Below are positions 1 through 9,953 of a DNA stretch of 64,000 nt, piece after piece (the first letter of the stretch is position 1; every line of letters starts with the position of its first letter). The translations under genes were made by a program, and so were the position numbers. Origin of the DNA: Sinohyriopsis cumingii (taxonomy: Eukaryota; Mollusca; Bivalvia; Unionida; Unionidae); assembly GCA_028554795.2 (NCBI GenBank), contig JAPYKE020000037.1, forward strand, positions 3,412,501 through 3,476,500. The letters are read 5' to 3'. The notes under the pieces are model-generated. The model saw nothing but the letters and a program-made list of their open reading frames with translations, did not search any database and was not told the DNA's origin.

Positions 1-366
1 ATTCTAAGTTTCGTCAGTGGTGGTCCCAAAAATTACGGTTACGAATACCGGGACAAACAAGGAGAAGTGCACACGACGTGTAAAGTGAAAGGATTGACTC
101 TGAATTATCGTACCAGTCGTGTGGTCAACTTTGGGGTATTGAAAGAAGCCTTGAAGTCTAGAGAAGATGAACACTTTAAAGTGATCACCTATCAGCCCAA
201 CAAGATTGTACGTTTACCCACTCACCACGTCGTCACTCGACCCTTGGAAAAAATCTATCAAATCGTGTACCAGAAGCGAGTGCGACTTCCCAATCATTTC
301 ACTTTACCGTATGGACACGTCGGTATTGGTCTGTATATAAAAAGTAACCCTAGGCAAGATCGATAG
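1..366 (+). CDS. polB: Protein-primed family B DNA polymerase, C-terminal fragment (cut by window edge)
   Basis: The frame is open from base 1 to the stop at 364-366, so the gene begins outside the window. Its roughly 120 residues (SFVSGGPKNYGYEY, then TCKVKGLTLNY) match the C-terminal end of the complete 1345-aa PolB at 58545-62582. The C-terminus differs: after YGHVGI it continues into a different tail of about a dozen residues. In this copy a deletion brings the PolB end next to the TATA box of the following gene. Replicates the element genome. Polymerase motifs A and C are not in the window for this copy. Confidence 0.85.
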   Translation: MLSFVSGGPKNYGYEYRDKQGEVHTTCKVKGLTLNYRTSRVVNFGVLKEALKSREDEHFKVITYQPNKIVRLPTHHVVTRPLEKIYQIVYQKRVRLPNHFTLPYGHVGIGLYIKSNPRQDR

Positions 367-398
367 TTCATTGTGACTACTAAGACCAAGCCAACAAG

Positions 399-1034
399 AT
401 GAATACTTTCAGAGAAACACAAAACAAGTTCAGACAGGCACAATTCAAGTGTGGGGCTTCTGAAGTGGAATGCGATTGTGAGCCTTGCTATGGGAACGAT
501 GCTGTACGCTGTGACCTTAGCGATGCCGTAAAGCATCATGGGAACTTTGTTCTCACTGCCCCTATCATGGAAAGTGATGCTGTGCGTGTCAAACCTTAGG
601 GATGCGAAAGCGATGCCGTTCGTTCTCTTGGTCACTTTACTGGGTTTCGTTTTAAAGGTGGATGTCCACCTTCACGTCTACCTCCCTGCGGATGTCATCC
701 AGCCCTGAGCAAACTCCTATCCATGTCACCCAACCCTCATCGAAACGAACCTGTGAAAGACGAATATTCGTTTCCTGTGCGTTTGTCGGAATACTGCGAC
801 TTTGAAAATCGTCTTCAATCGTTCAAAGGAAAATGGCCTAAGTATCTGGGAGGACCGACCCCCGAAGAATTAGCCAGAGCTGGATTTTTCTACTTGGGCG
901 AAGGGGATAAAGTCAAGTGCTTCAGTTGCGGTGTGTCACTTCACCACTGGGAACCACAAGATTCGGCCTACCTAGAACATGCTCGATGGTCACCGAATTG
1001 TCATTACCTACCCTTAGTGGGACCGAGACATTGA
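399..1034 (+). pseudogene. Cys-rich + BIR-domain (IAP-like) protein, interrupted by TAG
   Basis: The frame starts at 399, meets an in-frame TAG at 597-599, and stays homologous past it to 1034. The intact counterpart is at 57259-58002, where the same position encodes Val. The N-terminal part has a short Cys cluster (CDCEPC) and repeated DAVR motifs. The C-terminal part is a BIR domain with CFSC, then H and C in HARWSPNC. An ATG at 723 could still start a BIR-only protein of 103 aa. BIR proteins bind caspases or other apoptosis factors. The N-terminal metallothionein-like stretch is shorter than in the intact copy. Confidence 0.75.
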
Positions 1035-1045
1035 AGTAACTTACC

Positions 1046-1441
1046 ATGTCGTTGACGAAGAAGAAGAAACCAGATTGGTTAGGAGTCAAATGTTGGACAT
1101 CACCGAGACCAGTATTTAAACTTCATTTCAAAAACGATATTGAATCATTACCTAAAGAACTGCAAGAGAAGATTTACAAGGAAGTTTGGCAGGGGTTTGC
1201 CAGAGTGAAATCTCAATTGGTGACTGTAGAACTTTTGTGCCGAGAAATTCACAAGAGGAAAGTGAAAAAAGTCAACCAGTGTGTTAGATTTCTCTGGGTC
1301 AAGTGTGCATTCGTCCTATTATATTACTCTAGACCGTTTACATCAAAAGAGTTCAGTGAGATTCTTGGACGTTACCCTGAATGGCAGTGGTCAGAAATTA
1401 CTCACTATGTGGATTACTTTTGCTCTAGGAGAAGGTTGTGA
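1046..1441 (+). CDS. F-box-like small protein (131 aa), unique to this copy
   Basis: A 131-aa frame just after the BIR gene. Residues ~35-50 contain SLPKELQEKIYKEV, the same LPxELxxxIYxE pattern as the neighbouring F-box-like proteins. The rest is Arg/Lys-rich with several Trp and no recognised domain. The other copy of the element has no counterpart here and carries different family members instead. If the motif is a real F-box it would recruit SKP1-cullin ubiquitin ligases, but this is inferred from a short motif only. Confidence 0.5.
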   Translation: MSLTKKKKPDWLGVKCWTSPRPVFKLHFKNDIESLPKELQEKIYKEVWQGFARVKSQLVTVELLCREIHKRKVKKVNQCVRFLWVKCAFVLLYYSRPFTSKEFSEILGRYPEWQWSEITHYVDYFCSRRRL

Positions 1442-1462
1442 ATTGTACGGACTGACCTATTC

Positions 1463-1804
1463 ATGGATGCTTTGCTAGAGAACATTCGTGCTTTGCCTGT
1501 GGAGTTGAGAGAACGCATTTATCGAGAGCTGGTCAAAATACAAGTCAAAAGTAAAGAACAATTGCATCCGTTACGTCACCAGATCTTTAACCACTGGTAC
1601 CTGAATGGTATAAGAGAACTGATTCGTCAGAAATTGTTTCAGTGGTCAGACCTTGTTCATCACTTTCAGTTAGTGAATGAACTAAATGTTCGTAATTTTG
1701 GTTACTTCGAGATTCACCTAGAGCAACATATTGAGGAAGACGAGTTAAAGGATTACCAACATATTTTACGTGGAATCTGCTTAGCGGAAGACGAAACATC
1801 TTGA
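1463..1804 (+). CDS. F-box-like protein, truncated by TGA (113 aa)
   Basis: Starts MDALLENIRALPVELRER. The LPVELRERIYREL segment at residues ~11-23 resembles an F-box core. It closely matches the 174-aa protein at 56003-56527 but stops early at 1802-1804, where the longer copy continues. Homologous, now non-coding, sequence runs on to about 1920. It is a member of a small local family with three copies in the other element. Confidence 0.5.
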   Translation: MDALLENIRALPVELRERIYRELVKIQVKSKEQLHPLRHQIFNHWYLNGIRELIRQKLFQWSDLVHHFQLVNELNVRNFGYFEIHLEQHIEEDELKDYQHILRGICLAEDETS

Positions 1805-1925
1805 CAAACTCTGAAGTGTAGGTTACAGTATGCAATATTTAGATTCCCTACTGGAGAACGAAGATGTCTAGTTAGAAAGTACCTTTATTGCTTCCGAAAT
1901 AAAGAGACTATAAAATCAGGAATCC

Positions 1926-2150
1926 ATGCCACGGCTTATGTCACAAGTGATTGAACAGATTCCGTGGAAGGAACTCAATGACCATATTCAAACCGTGGAT
2001 CATTACCATCAATTATTACAAGAACTGTATCCATTCAATTTGGGACGACGCATAGTGTGTGTCTTAGTGACTTGTTTTCTGGGATTTCGTTTACCAGCCG
2101 ATTCCTTGTGGACTCTTTACGAACAGTACTTACCACCCCAATGGCCTTAA
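1926..2150 (+). CDS. Small protein with BH1-like segment (74 aa), first frame of a three-frame locus
   Basis: A 74-aa frame conserved in the other copy (55834-56058). Residues ~34-50 read QELYPFNLGRRIVCVLV, which faintly recalls a Bcl-2 BH1 motif (family pattern ELxxxxNWGRxV). It ends at a TAA inside the first codons of the next frame (ATG at 2141), a tight overlap. It may be an independent gene or the first exon of a spliced gene with the two following frames. The function is not established. Confidence 0.45.
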   Translation: MPRLMSQVIEQIPWKELNDHIQTVDHYHQLLQELYPFNLGRRIVCVLVTCFLGFRLPADSLWTLYEQYLPPQWP

Positions 2151-2482
2151 ATGGTCACGAAAGACTCCTTTTGCTCAAAGCCTTGCGTTTTCATCTGGAT
2201 ACTTCTCGACCTCAACAGGAAAAAAAGAGTCGTCAACTTTTAGCTACCGAAGACGTGTATGACGATGTGTGTGTAGCTTGTGACTTACACCCCCATTGGA
2301 CAGATGTTCATGACTGGAAAAAGGGGGGTTTTGAGGCTTGGACCCAAGAAGTGGCCCAGTATGCACAAGAGTTGTTCAAGGAAAAAAGTTACTTTTCAAC
2401 CTGTGTTAGTGACAGTGCCAGAAGAACCCATCACCGAGAACAACCACTCGCTTCAGGACAGGACTGTCATGGACATTCCTGA
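2141..2482 (+). CDS. Unknown protein with BH2-like GGFEAW segment (113 aa)
   Basis: Begins MALNGHERLLLLKALRFHL, overlapping the end of the previous frame by 10 nt. It contains a CVAC pair and then WKKGGFEAWTQEVAQYAQEL, which resembles a Bcl-2 BH2 helix though the Trp-Gly spacing is short. The same frame is kept in the other copy (55502-55843). From about 2400 the neighbouring +1 frame looks more like protein and ends in a hydrophobic anchor. Splicing or frameshifting would be needed to join them. Confidence 0.4.
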   Translation: MALNGHERLLLLKALRFHLDTSRPQQEKKSRQLLATEDVYDDVCVACDLHPHWTDVHDWKKGGFEAWTQEVAQYAQELFKEKSYFSTCVSDSARRTHHREQPLASGQDCHGHS

Positions 2483-2633
2483 AAGGTCATTCCGGGAGGA
2501 CCCTTGTGTGACAATACCTCATGTAGAGACTGTAAGAACATTACACACTGTCCCTAGGACATCTTGGTTACCCAAAACATGTTGTACAGAGACTTGTTTA
2601 TATTCCACTTTGATCGTTTTGATGTGTTTTTGA
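2280..2633 (+). CDS. Third frame of the same locus, with hydrophobic C-terminal segment
   Basis: This frame overlaps the previous one, and the plausible coding part is about 2395-2633. It ends in a hydrophobic stretch (CLYSTLIVLMCF) and stops at 2631-2633. The other copy runs further, to a full transmembrane-like helix. AATAAA follows at about 2700, before the ATPase TATA box. With the two upstream frames it may form a C-terminally anchored protein, but no splice sites are proven. Confidence 0.35.
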   Translation: MTYTPIGQMFMTGKRGVLRLGPKKWPSMHKSCSRKKVTFQPVLVTVPEEPITENNHSLQDRTVMDIPERSFREDPCVTIPHVETVRTLHTVPRTSWLPKTCCTETCLYSTLIVLMCF

Positions 2634-2721
2634 TTCCTGTACATAACTATTTGGCTTTTATGTATTTTTGTCTTTCGTGTTGTTCATATTTGAAACATTC
2701 AATAAACGTGTCCTGAAAAAA

Positions 2722-2767
2722 AGTTTATAAACTCTCATCTTGTTTGTTTTCGTGTCACAAGTGACAT
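2722..2767 (+). promoter_or_regulatory. ATPase promoter: TATA box plus 6-bp palindrome
   Basis: TTTATAAAC lies about 50 bp before the ATPase ATG at 2778. TGTCACAAGTGACA (2754-2767), two 6-bp inverted arms around AA, sits just upstream of the start. The palindrome is kept before the ATPase in the other copy (about 55,222-55,235), and a TATATA also precedes it there. Confidence 0.5.
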
Positions 2768-2777
2768 TCCTAACACT

Positions 2778-3506
2778 ATGACTAACTCTGCTGTCTCTGC
2801 TCCCTCTTCCCCTACTGTCAAAGTCATCGACGAACACTTAGATCGTGCCAGTTGGGAGGCTTTGTATCTTCGCCATCCCTTTAACATGCTTATTGCTGGA
2901 CCTAGCGGTTCAGGCAAAACCGAATTCGTCAAACGTTTGATTGAACATAAACATCATTTGATCGATCGACCACCTCAACGCATCGTGTGGTGTTACAAAG
3001 AGTGGCAATCGGCGTACAGCCTCTTGCGAGAAAGTCAAGGCGATTCCATCGTGTTTGTGGAAGGCATTCCTAAAGAAGACGACGGCATCGTCTCTGACTC
3101 CCGTCAAACCCATTTGGTCATTTTCGACGATATGTTAGGAGAAGACGAAGAAGAAATTAAACTGTGGTTCACGCGCAAAGGGCATCACCGTAATGCCAGT
3201 GTCGTTTACATCACCCAAAATTTGTTTCAACAAAGTAAAGCCCATCGCACCATCAGTCTCAATGCGCATTACGTGGTCTTGTTTAAAAGCCCTCGAGATA
3301 AATCGCAAGTGCAAGTCTTAGCCAAACAGTTAGGAACGCCTTGGCTGACTCAGGCGTACGACGATGCCACTCAAACTCCACACGCCTATTTACTCGTCGA
3401 TTTGAAACCTACGACCCCCGATGATTTGCGATTTCGTACCCACTTGTTTCACCACTGGTGCCAAGACGGAGGGCCTGTCCTGTACACGTCTCCGTCCTCG
3501 ACTTAA
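2778..3506 (+). CDS. A32/FtsK-like genome-packaging ATPase
   Basis: A 242-aa frame, intact. The P-loop GPSGSGKT is at residues ~39-46 and Walker B is LVIFDDML at ~113-120. A conserved Gln in VVYITQNLF may be the sensor residue. This is the A32-type packaging ATPase found in Polintons, adintoviruses and other double-jelly-roll viruses. It pumps DNA into the capsid. The C-terminus is about ten residues shorter than in the other copy because of an early stop. Confidence 0.9.
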   Translation: MTNSAVSAPSSPTVKVIDEHLDRASWEALYLRHPFNMLIAGPSGSGKTEFVKRLIEHKHHLIDRPPQRIVWCYKEWQSAYSLLRESQGDSIVFVEGIPKEDDGIVSDSRQTHLVIFDDMLGEDEEEIKLWFTRKGHHRNASVVYITQNLFQQSKAHRTISLNAHYVVLFKSPRDKSQVQVLAKQLGTPWLTQAYDDATQTPHAYLLVDLKPTTPDDLRFRTHLFHHWCQDGGPVLYTSPSST

Positions 3507-3571
3507 CTTCACTCAACAAAAAAATCTATAAAAACCTCAGACCCTTTTCGTCTGTCTCACACAGCGTCAAC

Positions 3572-4523
3572 ATGACGTCCCTTCAGTCGCATCTTCCCGT
3601 CAAATTGATTCGTGCCTTGTATGGCATCAGTCGAGAAAAAAATCCACAAATACGGGCTCGTGTCTTAGAAGCTAGTCTCAAAGAAGTCTTACGATGGTTC
3701 ACAGTGACGGCACGTTAATTACTACAAGGGATCATTCAGATTCATCATTAAACCAAACGCTTTTTTGATCGAAACAAAGTCGCTTTGACCCAACTGGCCG
3801 ATCCTCGCATCGACACTCAAACCTGGAGGGAGCGGTACTCTAGGAGGGGTCATCATTCGCTCTCTCTTAAGATGGGATCCTAATGCTCCCAAAATTCTCC
3901 CCAAGAAAAAAGTCAAACGAAGCTCCAGGAAGAAGAAAATGAGCCACGGTGCCAAGGCCAAGTCCCCAAGGAGAACCGTGTCTCCAAGAACTTCTCCAGT
4001 GGAGGGACCCTCCTCTTACCAGACACCACCCCGGAAAAAGAAAAGAAGCCCCCAGAAAAAGAAACAGAGAAAAAGTCCCCAGAAAAAGAAAAGCCCACAG
4101 AAGAAAACTAGTCGCAAGAGAGGGACTTCGGCCAAGACGCAACCTTACACTCGCAAAGCACGACCTGCAAAGGCAGTGACCGCGTCTCCGGTAGCCTCAG
4201 GTTCATTCACTTCCCCGTTGATGTCACCAAGAACTGAAGAGTACATGGAGACGTTGATTACACCAAGAACTTCTCCGTTGATGACCCCAAGAACTTCCCC
4301 AGTGGCAGGTCCCTCCAATTTATCGGCAGTGGCCGCTGCTCACAAAGTACCTTGTCCCAAAATCAAAGTTCAAGAGAGATCGGGCATGTTACAAAGTTTA
4401 CTGGATTTGTCCAAGCAAGAACTGGCTCGATTTAGTCCGTTACGTACCCCTGCACGACGTGTCATGCCTGTCCTGAAGTTGATACGCCGTAAAGACAACC
4501 AGTGGCGACACGTTCCAGTATAA
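3572..4523 (+). pseudogene. Lys/Ser/Pro-rich core (DNA-condensing-like) protein, broken
   Basis: The start at 3572 (MTSLQSHLPVKLIRALYG) runs to a TAA at 3716-3718, where the intact copy has CAA. The homologous reading then shifts frame and continues as the Lys/Ser/Pro-rich part from about 3939 to 4523. The intact counterpart is 53456-54409. Repeated SPQKKK-type motifs suggest a virion DNA-binding core protein, comparable in composition to adenovirus core proteins. Confidence 0.7.
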
Positions 4524-4579
4524 AAAAAGGCCTGTGACTAAGGAGGGGTATCAGTGTTTTTGGTGCTGAAGACTCAAAG

Positions 4580-4924
4580 ATGTCACCCTCCAAAAAACAT
4601 CCCTCTTCTAAACAACCCCAAGGAAAGAAAAGGAAAGGACTGCCTCCTCGTTTAGTCAAACATGGGGACATGTTATCTGTCCTGTCCAAAGCTTCTCCAC
4701 CTCTACGAAAAAAACTCATTTATTCAGCCTCCAAAGAGGTCATCGATACCGTGTGCGAATGTTGTTTGAACGTCTTGAAAGGCACGATCCCTTTGTCCAA
4801 ACACCAGAAACAATGCTTAGGCAAACATCGTCACGTTCTTCGCCAAATGGTTCAAAAGAAAATTCCCATTCGTCAAAAGAAGAAGATGTTGGTCCAACGT
4901 GGAGGTATTTTACCCCTCTTGTAA
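4580..4924 (+). CDS. pX-like conserved Polinton protein, C-terminally truncated
   Basis: A 114-aa frame starting MSPSKKHPSSKQ. The core VCECCLNVLKGTIPLSKHQK followed by a basic stretch and RGGILPL is a conserved small protein of this element class. A TAA at 4922-4924 removes the glycine-rich tail present in the intact copy (53011-53397). It is probably a minor virion or core protein, with adenovirus pX-like character, by analogy. Confidence 0.65.
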   Translation: MSPSKKHPSSKQPQGKKRKGLPPRLVKHGDMLSVLSKASPPLRKKLIYSASKEVIDTVCECCLNVLKGTIPLSKHQKQCLGKHRHVLRQMVQKKIPIRQKKKMLVQRGGILPLL

Positions 4925-5033
4925 GGTCCATTGCTGAAAGGAGTCTTGGGAACCATGTTGGGAGGACTGGTGGGAGCAAGAGAAAAAGGCCCTCTGAAGT
5001 CCCAAGATCTCAGAATCGACCCCTGACAACCCC

Positions 5034-5735
5034 ATGGAAGGACGAAAACTAGCTTTAGTGCCTTACAAACGATGGATGGAATACCATCGTTGGCATGAAC
5101 AACTAACCCCGCATTTACCTCCCAATCCCAATTTGAACGAGATGTCCCAGTTACAACACGAATTGCAGTCCTTGATGGATCGCCAAGATTTGTCCGAAAC
5201 AGAAAAATCGCAAAAGTACGGTCAACTCTTGCAAAGACTGCAACTCTTTCACCAGAAAGCTTTAGACGAAACAGCTCTACCCACTCTGAAAGATTTTAAG
5301 ACCTTGATGAAAAGTCCAGCACCATCATCACTACCACCACCACCACTACTGCCATCTCCAGGGGTCACCAGAGATGCTACCCCACGAAGACCTGAGGAAG
5401 AGGAGATGCGAGAAGTGTTCCAAACACCGTCAGCAGCTCCCATTTCAAGTAAGATTGCAGCATCCTTGTTGACCACGTCCCCCACACCCCAACGAGAAGA
5501 AATGAAAGCTTGGGTTAAAAAGATGATGTCAACTCCTCCTTCGACAGAAGTGAAAAAGAAAGAAGGGAAACCAGAAGTGAAAAAAGAAAAGAAGACCAAA
5601 GCCATTCCATTGCCACCTCCACCACCACTACCTTCGACTTCTACTCCCGTAGCCCATCGGACACGTAAATCCGTTTCTAAACACCCCTTTCGTCCCACCC
5701 AAAGTAGCATCACCGAAGAGTGGGTGACTTATTAA
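5034..5735 (+). CDS. Proline-rich structural-like protein (233 aa)
   Basis: Starts MEGRKLALVPYKRWMEYHRW, followed by a helical Gln/Leu-rich segment (residues ~35-90). Then come poly-Pro and Lys-rich low-complexity regions and a C-terminal EEWVTY. Intact here. The homologue at 52308-52961 differs in length in the low-complexity part. The position between core proteins and integrase matches the other copy. The function is unknown. Confidence 0.7.
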   Translation: MEGRKLALVPYKRWMEYHRWHEQLTPHLPPNPNLNEMSQLQHELQSLMDRQDLSETEKSQKYGQLLQRLQLFHQKALDETALPTLKDFKTLMKSPAPSSLPPPPLLPSPGVTRDATPRRPEEEEMREVFQTPSAAPISSKIAASLLTTSPTPQREEMKAWVKKMMSTPPSTEVKKKEGKPEVKKEKKTKAIPLPPPPPLPSTSTPVAHRTRKSVSKHPFRPTQSSITEEWVTY

Positions 5736-5743
5736 CACGCCAA

Positions 5744-6834
5744 AAAAAAACGGAGAAGGTGTTAGTCAGCATTTCCTACGATCCCTCCCATCCTGCAGGT
5801 TACGCAGGAGTTCAAAAATTGTATCGTGCTGACAAAACTCGACTGAAAAGTCTCCATTTACCTTAAGTGCAACGATGGTTACAAGAACAAGCTACCTACA
5901 CTTTACACAAACCCATTCGACGCAAGTTTTCCAGAAGTCGCACCCGAGTGGAAGGCATCGATCATCAATGGCAAGCCGATTTAGGCGATGTCTCTCATTC
6001 GGCCAGCTACAATCGTGGCTACAAATATTTGTTTTGTGTCATCGACGTCTTTTCCAAATTTGCCTGGGTCGTGCCCTTGACTTCCAAATCGAGCAGCGAG
6101 TTAGTGCGAGCCCTGCAACGGGTGTTGAAACAAAGCGGTCGTCACCCTCTTCGATGGCAAACGGACAAAGGTACCAATTTCTGAACCAAGCTTTCCAAAA
6201 AGAATTAAAGAAACGTGACATTCATTTTTTTACCACCGAGAATCCCGAAACCAAAGCCAGCATCGTGGAACGTTTTCAACGCACTTTGAAAGAACGCATG
6301 TGGAAATAGTTTACGCATGACCACACTCTGAAGTACATCTACATCTTACCGCACCTGGTGCAAGCGTACAACCAATCTTACCATCGAAGCATTGGACGTG
6401 CCCCGCAAGAAGTGACTCCCGAGAACGAAGTGTTGGTGTTTGAGCGCCTGTTTGGTACGTCCCCGACGAGTGCTGTCCCCAAGAAAAGTGGAGTGTTGGC
6501 CGTTGGAGATTGGGTACGCATTGGCAAAACCAAACGTACTTTCGACAAAGGTTACTTACCTAACTGGACTACCGAATTGTTTCGTGTCACTGGACGAGTG
6601 CATGGCCGTCATCCTGCCGTCTATAAATTGGAAGACATGAACGGAGAAGTGCTCAAAGGAACGTTTTATTTGCCCGAGTTACAACGTGTCACCAAAAAAG
6701 AAGACGACGTGTACGACATCGAAAGTATTCTCGAACGCAGAACCCGTAAAGTGGGCAAACGATGTGTCAAAGAAGTCAAAGTACGTTGGAAAGGATATCC
6801 ACCCAGTTTTGATTCTTGGATCGACGCTTCGTAA
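5744..6834 (+). pseudogene. Retroviral-type DDE integrase with chromodomain, multiply broken
   Basis: It aligns along its whole length with the intact integrase at 51174-52286. Lesions: the start codon is ACG instead of ATG; TAA at 5864-5866 replaces CAA; a 1-bp deletion near 6173-6180 shifts frame just before the second catalytic region and gives a TGA; TAG at 6307-6309 replaces a Tyr codon; TAA at 6832-6834 replaces CAA near the end. The catalytic-core and C-terminal chromodomain regions are still recognisable. This copy cannot integrate on its own. Confidence 0.88.
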
Positions 6835-6863
6835 GTCATCGACTATAAAAAGAAGTGACCATC

Positions 6864-7268
6864 ATGCCTTTTCACACAGACGCAGCTACGTCGACCACTC
6901 CTTCACCTAGTTCTTCTCTGCAAGATTTACAAAAACAACCTTTGTGGGTGTGGTGTGGAGAACGTGTGCCTAAAACGCAAATCGTCTTTTTCTGCCAAAT
7001 CTTCGTGGTGTATTTTGTCATCGGGGCAGCCATCGCCAATTTGAGTTTGCAACAAGGAGACAAACAATTGTGGACCATTTTATTGAGCAGTTGCATCGGT
7101 TACCTGGTTCCTAATCCCTCCCTGAAATTCACCTTGAGCGGGAACAATGGGAACCTTGTGTCCAGTGCCAGTGTCAGTCACCACTCCAACAACAATCCCA
7201 TTTTGGGCGGAGACACGCCTCTGACGTCCAGTAACCCCTCGGACAGCCACAGAACTCTGGAATTATGA
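6864..7268 (+). CDS. Small membrane protein, two predicted TM segments
   Basis: Uses the ATG at 6864 (MPFHTDAATS). A PLWVWCGERVPKTQ motif is followed by hydrophobic IVFFCQIFVVYFVIGAAIA and a second hydrophobic segment around LSSCIGYLVPNP. The C-terminus is Ser/Asn-rich. The stop overlaps the next gene's ATG (ATGA). It is a conserved neighbour of the penton gene in this element type. Its role, possibly virion membrane or assembly, is not known. Confidence 0.7.
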   Translation: MPFHTDAATSTTPSPSSSLQDLQKQPLWVWCGERVPKTQIVFFCQIFVVYFVIGAAIANLSLQQGDKQLWTILLSSCIGYLVPNPSLKFTLSGNNGNLVSSASVSHHSNNNPILGGDTPLTSSNPSDSHRTLEL

Positions 7269-8184
7269 GTCACACTAACCAATTTTACTTAACCTTACCC
7301 AGTGACAGTTCCATGGAGGTGTTTCCCCACAACACGTTGTGCTGTTACACGGCCAAATTACCTCAGGCCATCCCATTAGATCACGAAGCCTATTGGGAAG
7401 TGGCTTTGGTAGAAATGATTCACCCTACACAAATCAAAAACATCACTGAAACTCAAAACTTTTTTGAGGTGGAAATCCTGAACGAACAATTGCAACAAGC
7501 CATGAATGATATCGTGTTTTCAGGCGACGTAAAACCAGCCAACAATCCACCCTTCAGTATCTACACCTTGAAAATTCCGTCAGGGTTTTATTTTAGTGGT
7601 CAACATTTGGTGGATACCATTGCTTCCAGGTTCGAGTCAGCCTTTGGCAAAGCCCTGAACAGAATAAAAAAAAAGTGTCACCCTGGAGTTCCATAAAGTG
7701 GCTCGTCGCTTACTGATGAAATTTCAGGATACCCAAACGTTGTCCCTCAGGTTCAATGGTAGTTTGTTTGAAATTTTAGGTGGACATGCAGGAATGGTCG
7801 CAAACAATTGGAGCCCCAAGATCAACAGTAATATGGATTTTTACAAAGCTTTTGGAAACCCGGTAGAACTGAACCAAGGACTGAATTTGATCTTTGTGTA
7901 TTCCGATCTGGTGGAAGTATAACGTGGTGGGACACACCTCCGTACCATTACTGCGTGTCATTCGTTTCAAAGTGGATAGTGCCACAACCAATGACCAGGA
8001 AGGTGGAAACACTTATCACGTCCACCGCGAATTTGTACATCCTCACTATTTGCCTGTCAGCAAGTCGTATTTGGACACAGTCAACATTGCTATAAAAGGA
8101 GATCTGGGAAAAAATATTCCATTCACCAAAGGAAAAGTCACGGTGAAACTCCATTTTCGAAAACGGTTCTCTCACGACTCGTAA
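7265..8184 (+). pseudogene. Penton-like minor capsid protein, frameshifted
   Basis: Begins MSHTNQFYLTLPSDSSMEV and matches the intact 313-aa protein at 49817-50758. The frame is lost at an A9 run (7666-7674) and again near 7915-7922, so it is split into three pieces (7265-7696, 7698-7922 and 7894-8184). The intact copy is the minor vertex (penton-like) protein candidate. Confidence 0.8.
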
Positions 8185-8187
8185 GTC

Positions 8188-8613
8188 ATGTATCCAGTGT
8201 ACCGAGGGGTTGCTCGACAGCGAGGACACGGTTTAGGAGATATGTTAAAATCGGCCTTTCGTTCGGTGACCCCAGTCTTGAAACCGATGGTAACACGCGG
8301 ATTGCACGCCTTGAAAGATGCGGCATTGACGCAAGGCAAAGAATTTCTCCAAAATGTCATCATCGACAAACAAAGCACTAAAGAAGCCTTCTTGAGGGCA
8401 GGCAAAAATGTTTTGTTGCAAACGGGTAAAGACATTTTAGGCCGACGAGAAACATCTATAAATGCCCTGCACGCTACCGAGTCAAGTATTCAGCATGGAC
8501 AAGGCAGAAAGAGACGACGAAGAAAACACCCTTTCACCAGACTTCACACGTCTAAAGCTAGAAAGACAAAGAAAAGAAGAACCGTTCGAGACTTAGACGT
8601 TTTCGATTATTAA
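8188..8613 (+). CDS. pVI-like virion protein (141 aa)
   Basis: Intact. The N-terminus has a Gly-rich GHGLGDMLKSAFRS motif followed by an amphipathic helical region. The C-terminus is very basic (RKRRRRKH, KTKKRRT) and ends DLDVFDY. The placement between penton and MCP and the composition resemble adenovirus protein VI-type factors, which link MCP and genome and are cut by the viral protease. The homologue is 49390-49809. Confidence 0.65.
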   Translation: MYPVYRGVARQRGHGLGDMLKSAFRSVTPVLKPMVTRGLHALKDAALTQGKEFLQNVIIDKQSTKEAFLRAGKNVLLQTGKDILGRRETSINALHATESSIQHGQGRKRRRRKHPFTRLHTSKARKTKKRRTVRDLDVFDY

Positions 8614-8635
8614 GGTATTGAGACACAGAAAAAAA

Positions 8636-9948
8636 ATGATGCACCGAGAGTCTTGCGCTTGTTCCAAGTCGGAACTGGATCTGTTTGCCATGCCACCCAC
8701 TATGATGACGATGCAAGAATCCCAATGGGTGGAATTTCATCCCGTCTCCTCATTGACCGATTCCGCTCCCATCGAGTTTGAAATCAAAGGACAGCCCGAA
8801 GATTACATCGATCTGAATACTTGTGCCTGAAAGTCAAAGTTCAAGATAAGACAGGAGGTGATATAGACACTGAAGCAGTAGCTCCCGTCAACAATTTCAT
8901 GCATTCCTTGTTTAGTGGAGTGGACTTGTACTTGAATAACAAACTAGTCAGTAGCAGCATGGATACTTACCCTTATCGTGCCTACCTGGAAAATCTCTTG
9001 ACGTACGGAATAGACGCCAAGAACACTCATCTCAATGCCTGTGTGGTATGGGAAGCTGACGATGCAAACCAGTTTGAAATATTGGAAACTACTACAAATG
9101 ATAAAAATAAAGAATACAATGAGGGATTTGTAGAACGAAGAAACAAAATCAAAGATGGAAAGAGTTTAGAACTGATGGATCGTTTGCATTTGGACATGTG
9201 GTTGCAAGAAAAGTATTTGTTGAACGAGGTGGATGTCCGCCTTAGACTGAATCGTAGCAGTACCGCTTTCCATTTAATGGCTGGTGCTGACGATTACAAA
9301 ACCAAAATCCAAGAAGCCAGACTCTACGTACGCCGCGTGGAAGTGTTACCTAAAGTGGGAAACGACATCAGTCAGACGTTGAGCAGAACGACCGCCAAGT
9401 ATCCGATACGACGCGTGGAAATGAAAACCTTCACTATTCCCAAGGGGCAAAGATCCATGATCGAAGATCATCTGTTCCAAGGACAGTTACCCAAACGTTT
9501 GATCATTGGTATCGTCGAGAATACAGCCTTCAACGGAGCTGCCGATAAAAATTCTTTCTACTTTCAACACTTTGGTGTGTCCAAGATCGAAGTCAGTCGC
9601 GATGGCAAGACCTTGTGTACTCGACCCTTCGAACCTAACTTTGACAAGAAGAATTACTTTAGGTCGTACTTGTCCTTGTACGAAGCTACCGGTCAGTTAG
9701 GAACCAATACCAGTCACGGCATTACGTACGACGATTATGCAGGACGCTATGCTTTGTGGGCTTTCGATTTCACTCCAGACCAAGGCAGCGACGAGGGACA
9801 TTTCCACCCTATAAAATCCGGTCAGATTCGTGTGGAAATTCAGTTTGCAAACCGAGTCCCTGATGAAACGGTGAACATCATCCTGTATGCAGAATTTGAT
9901 AATACGATAGAAATCAACAGTTTGAGAGAAGTCATTCTAGACTATTAG
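8636..9948 (+). pseudogene. Double-jelly-roll major capsid protein, frameshifted near N-terminus
   Basis: Starts MMHRESCACSKSELDLFAMP. A 7-bp deletion relative to the other copy near 8818 shifts frame, so the reading splits into 8636-8830 and 8821-9948. The long second part (375 aa) has the conserved NNFMHSLFSGVDLYLNNK region and runs intact to the stop. The counterpart at 48065-49374 is broken at a different place. Confidence 0.85.
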
Positions 9949-9953
9949 AAACC

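Noticed and set aside
399-7922. Stop-codon reassignment explaining TAA/TAG in A-left
   Set aside because: The second copy has sense codons at the same places, and frameshifts accompany the stops.
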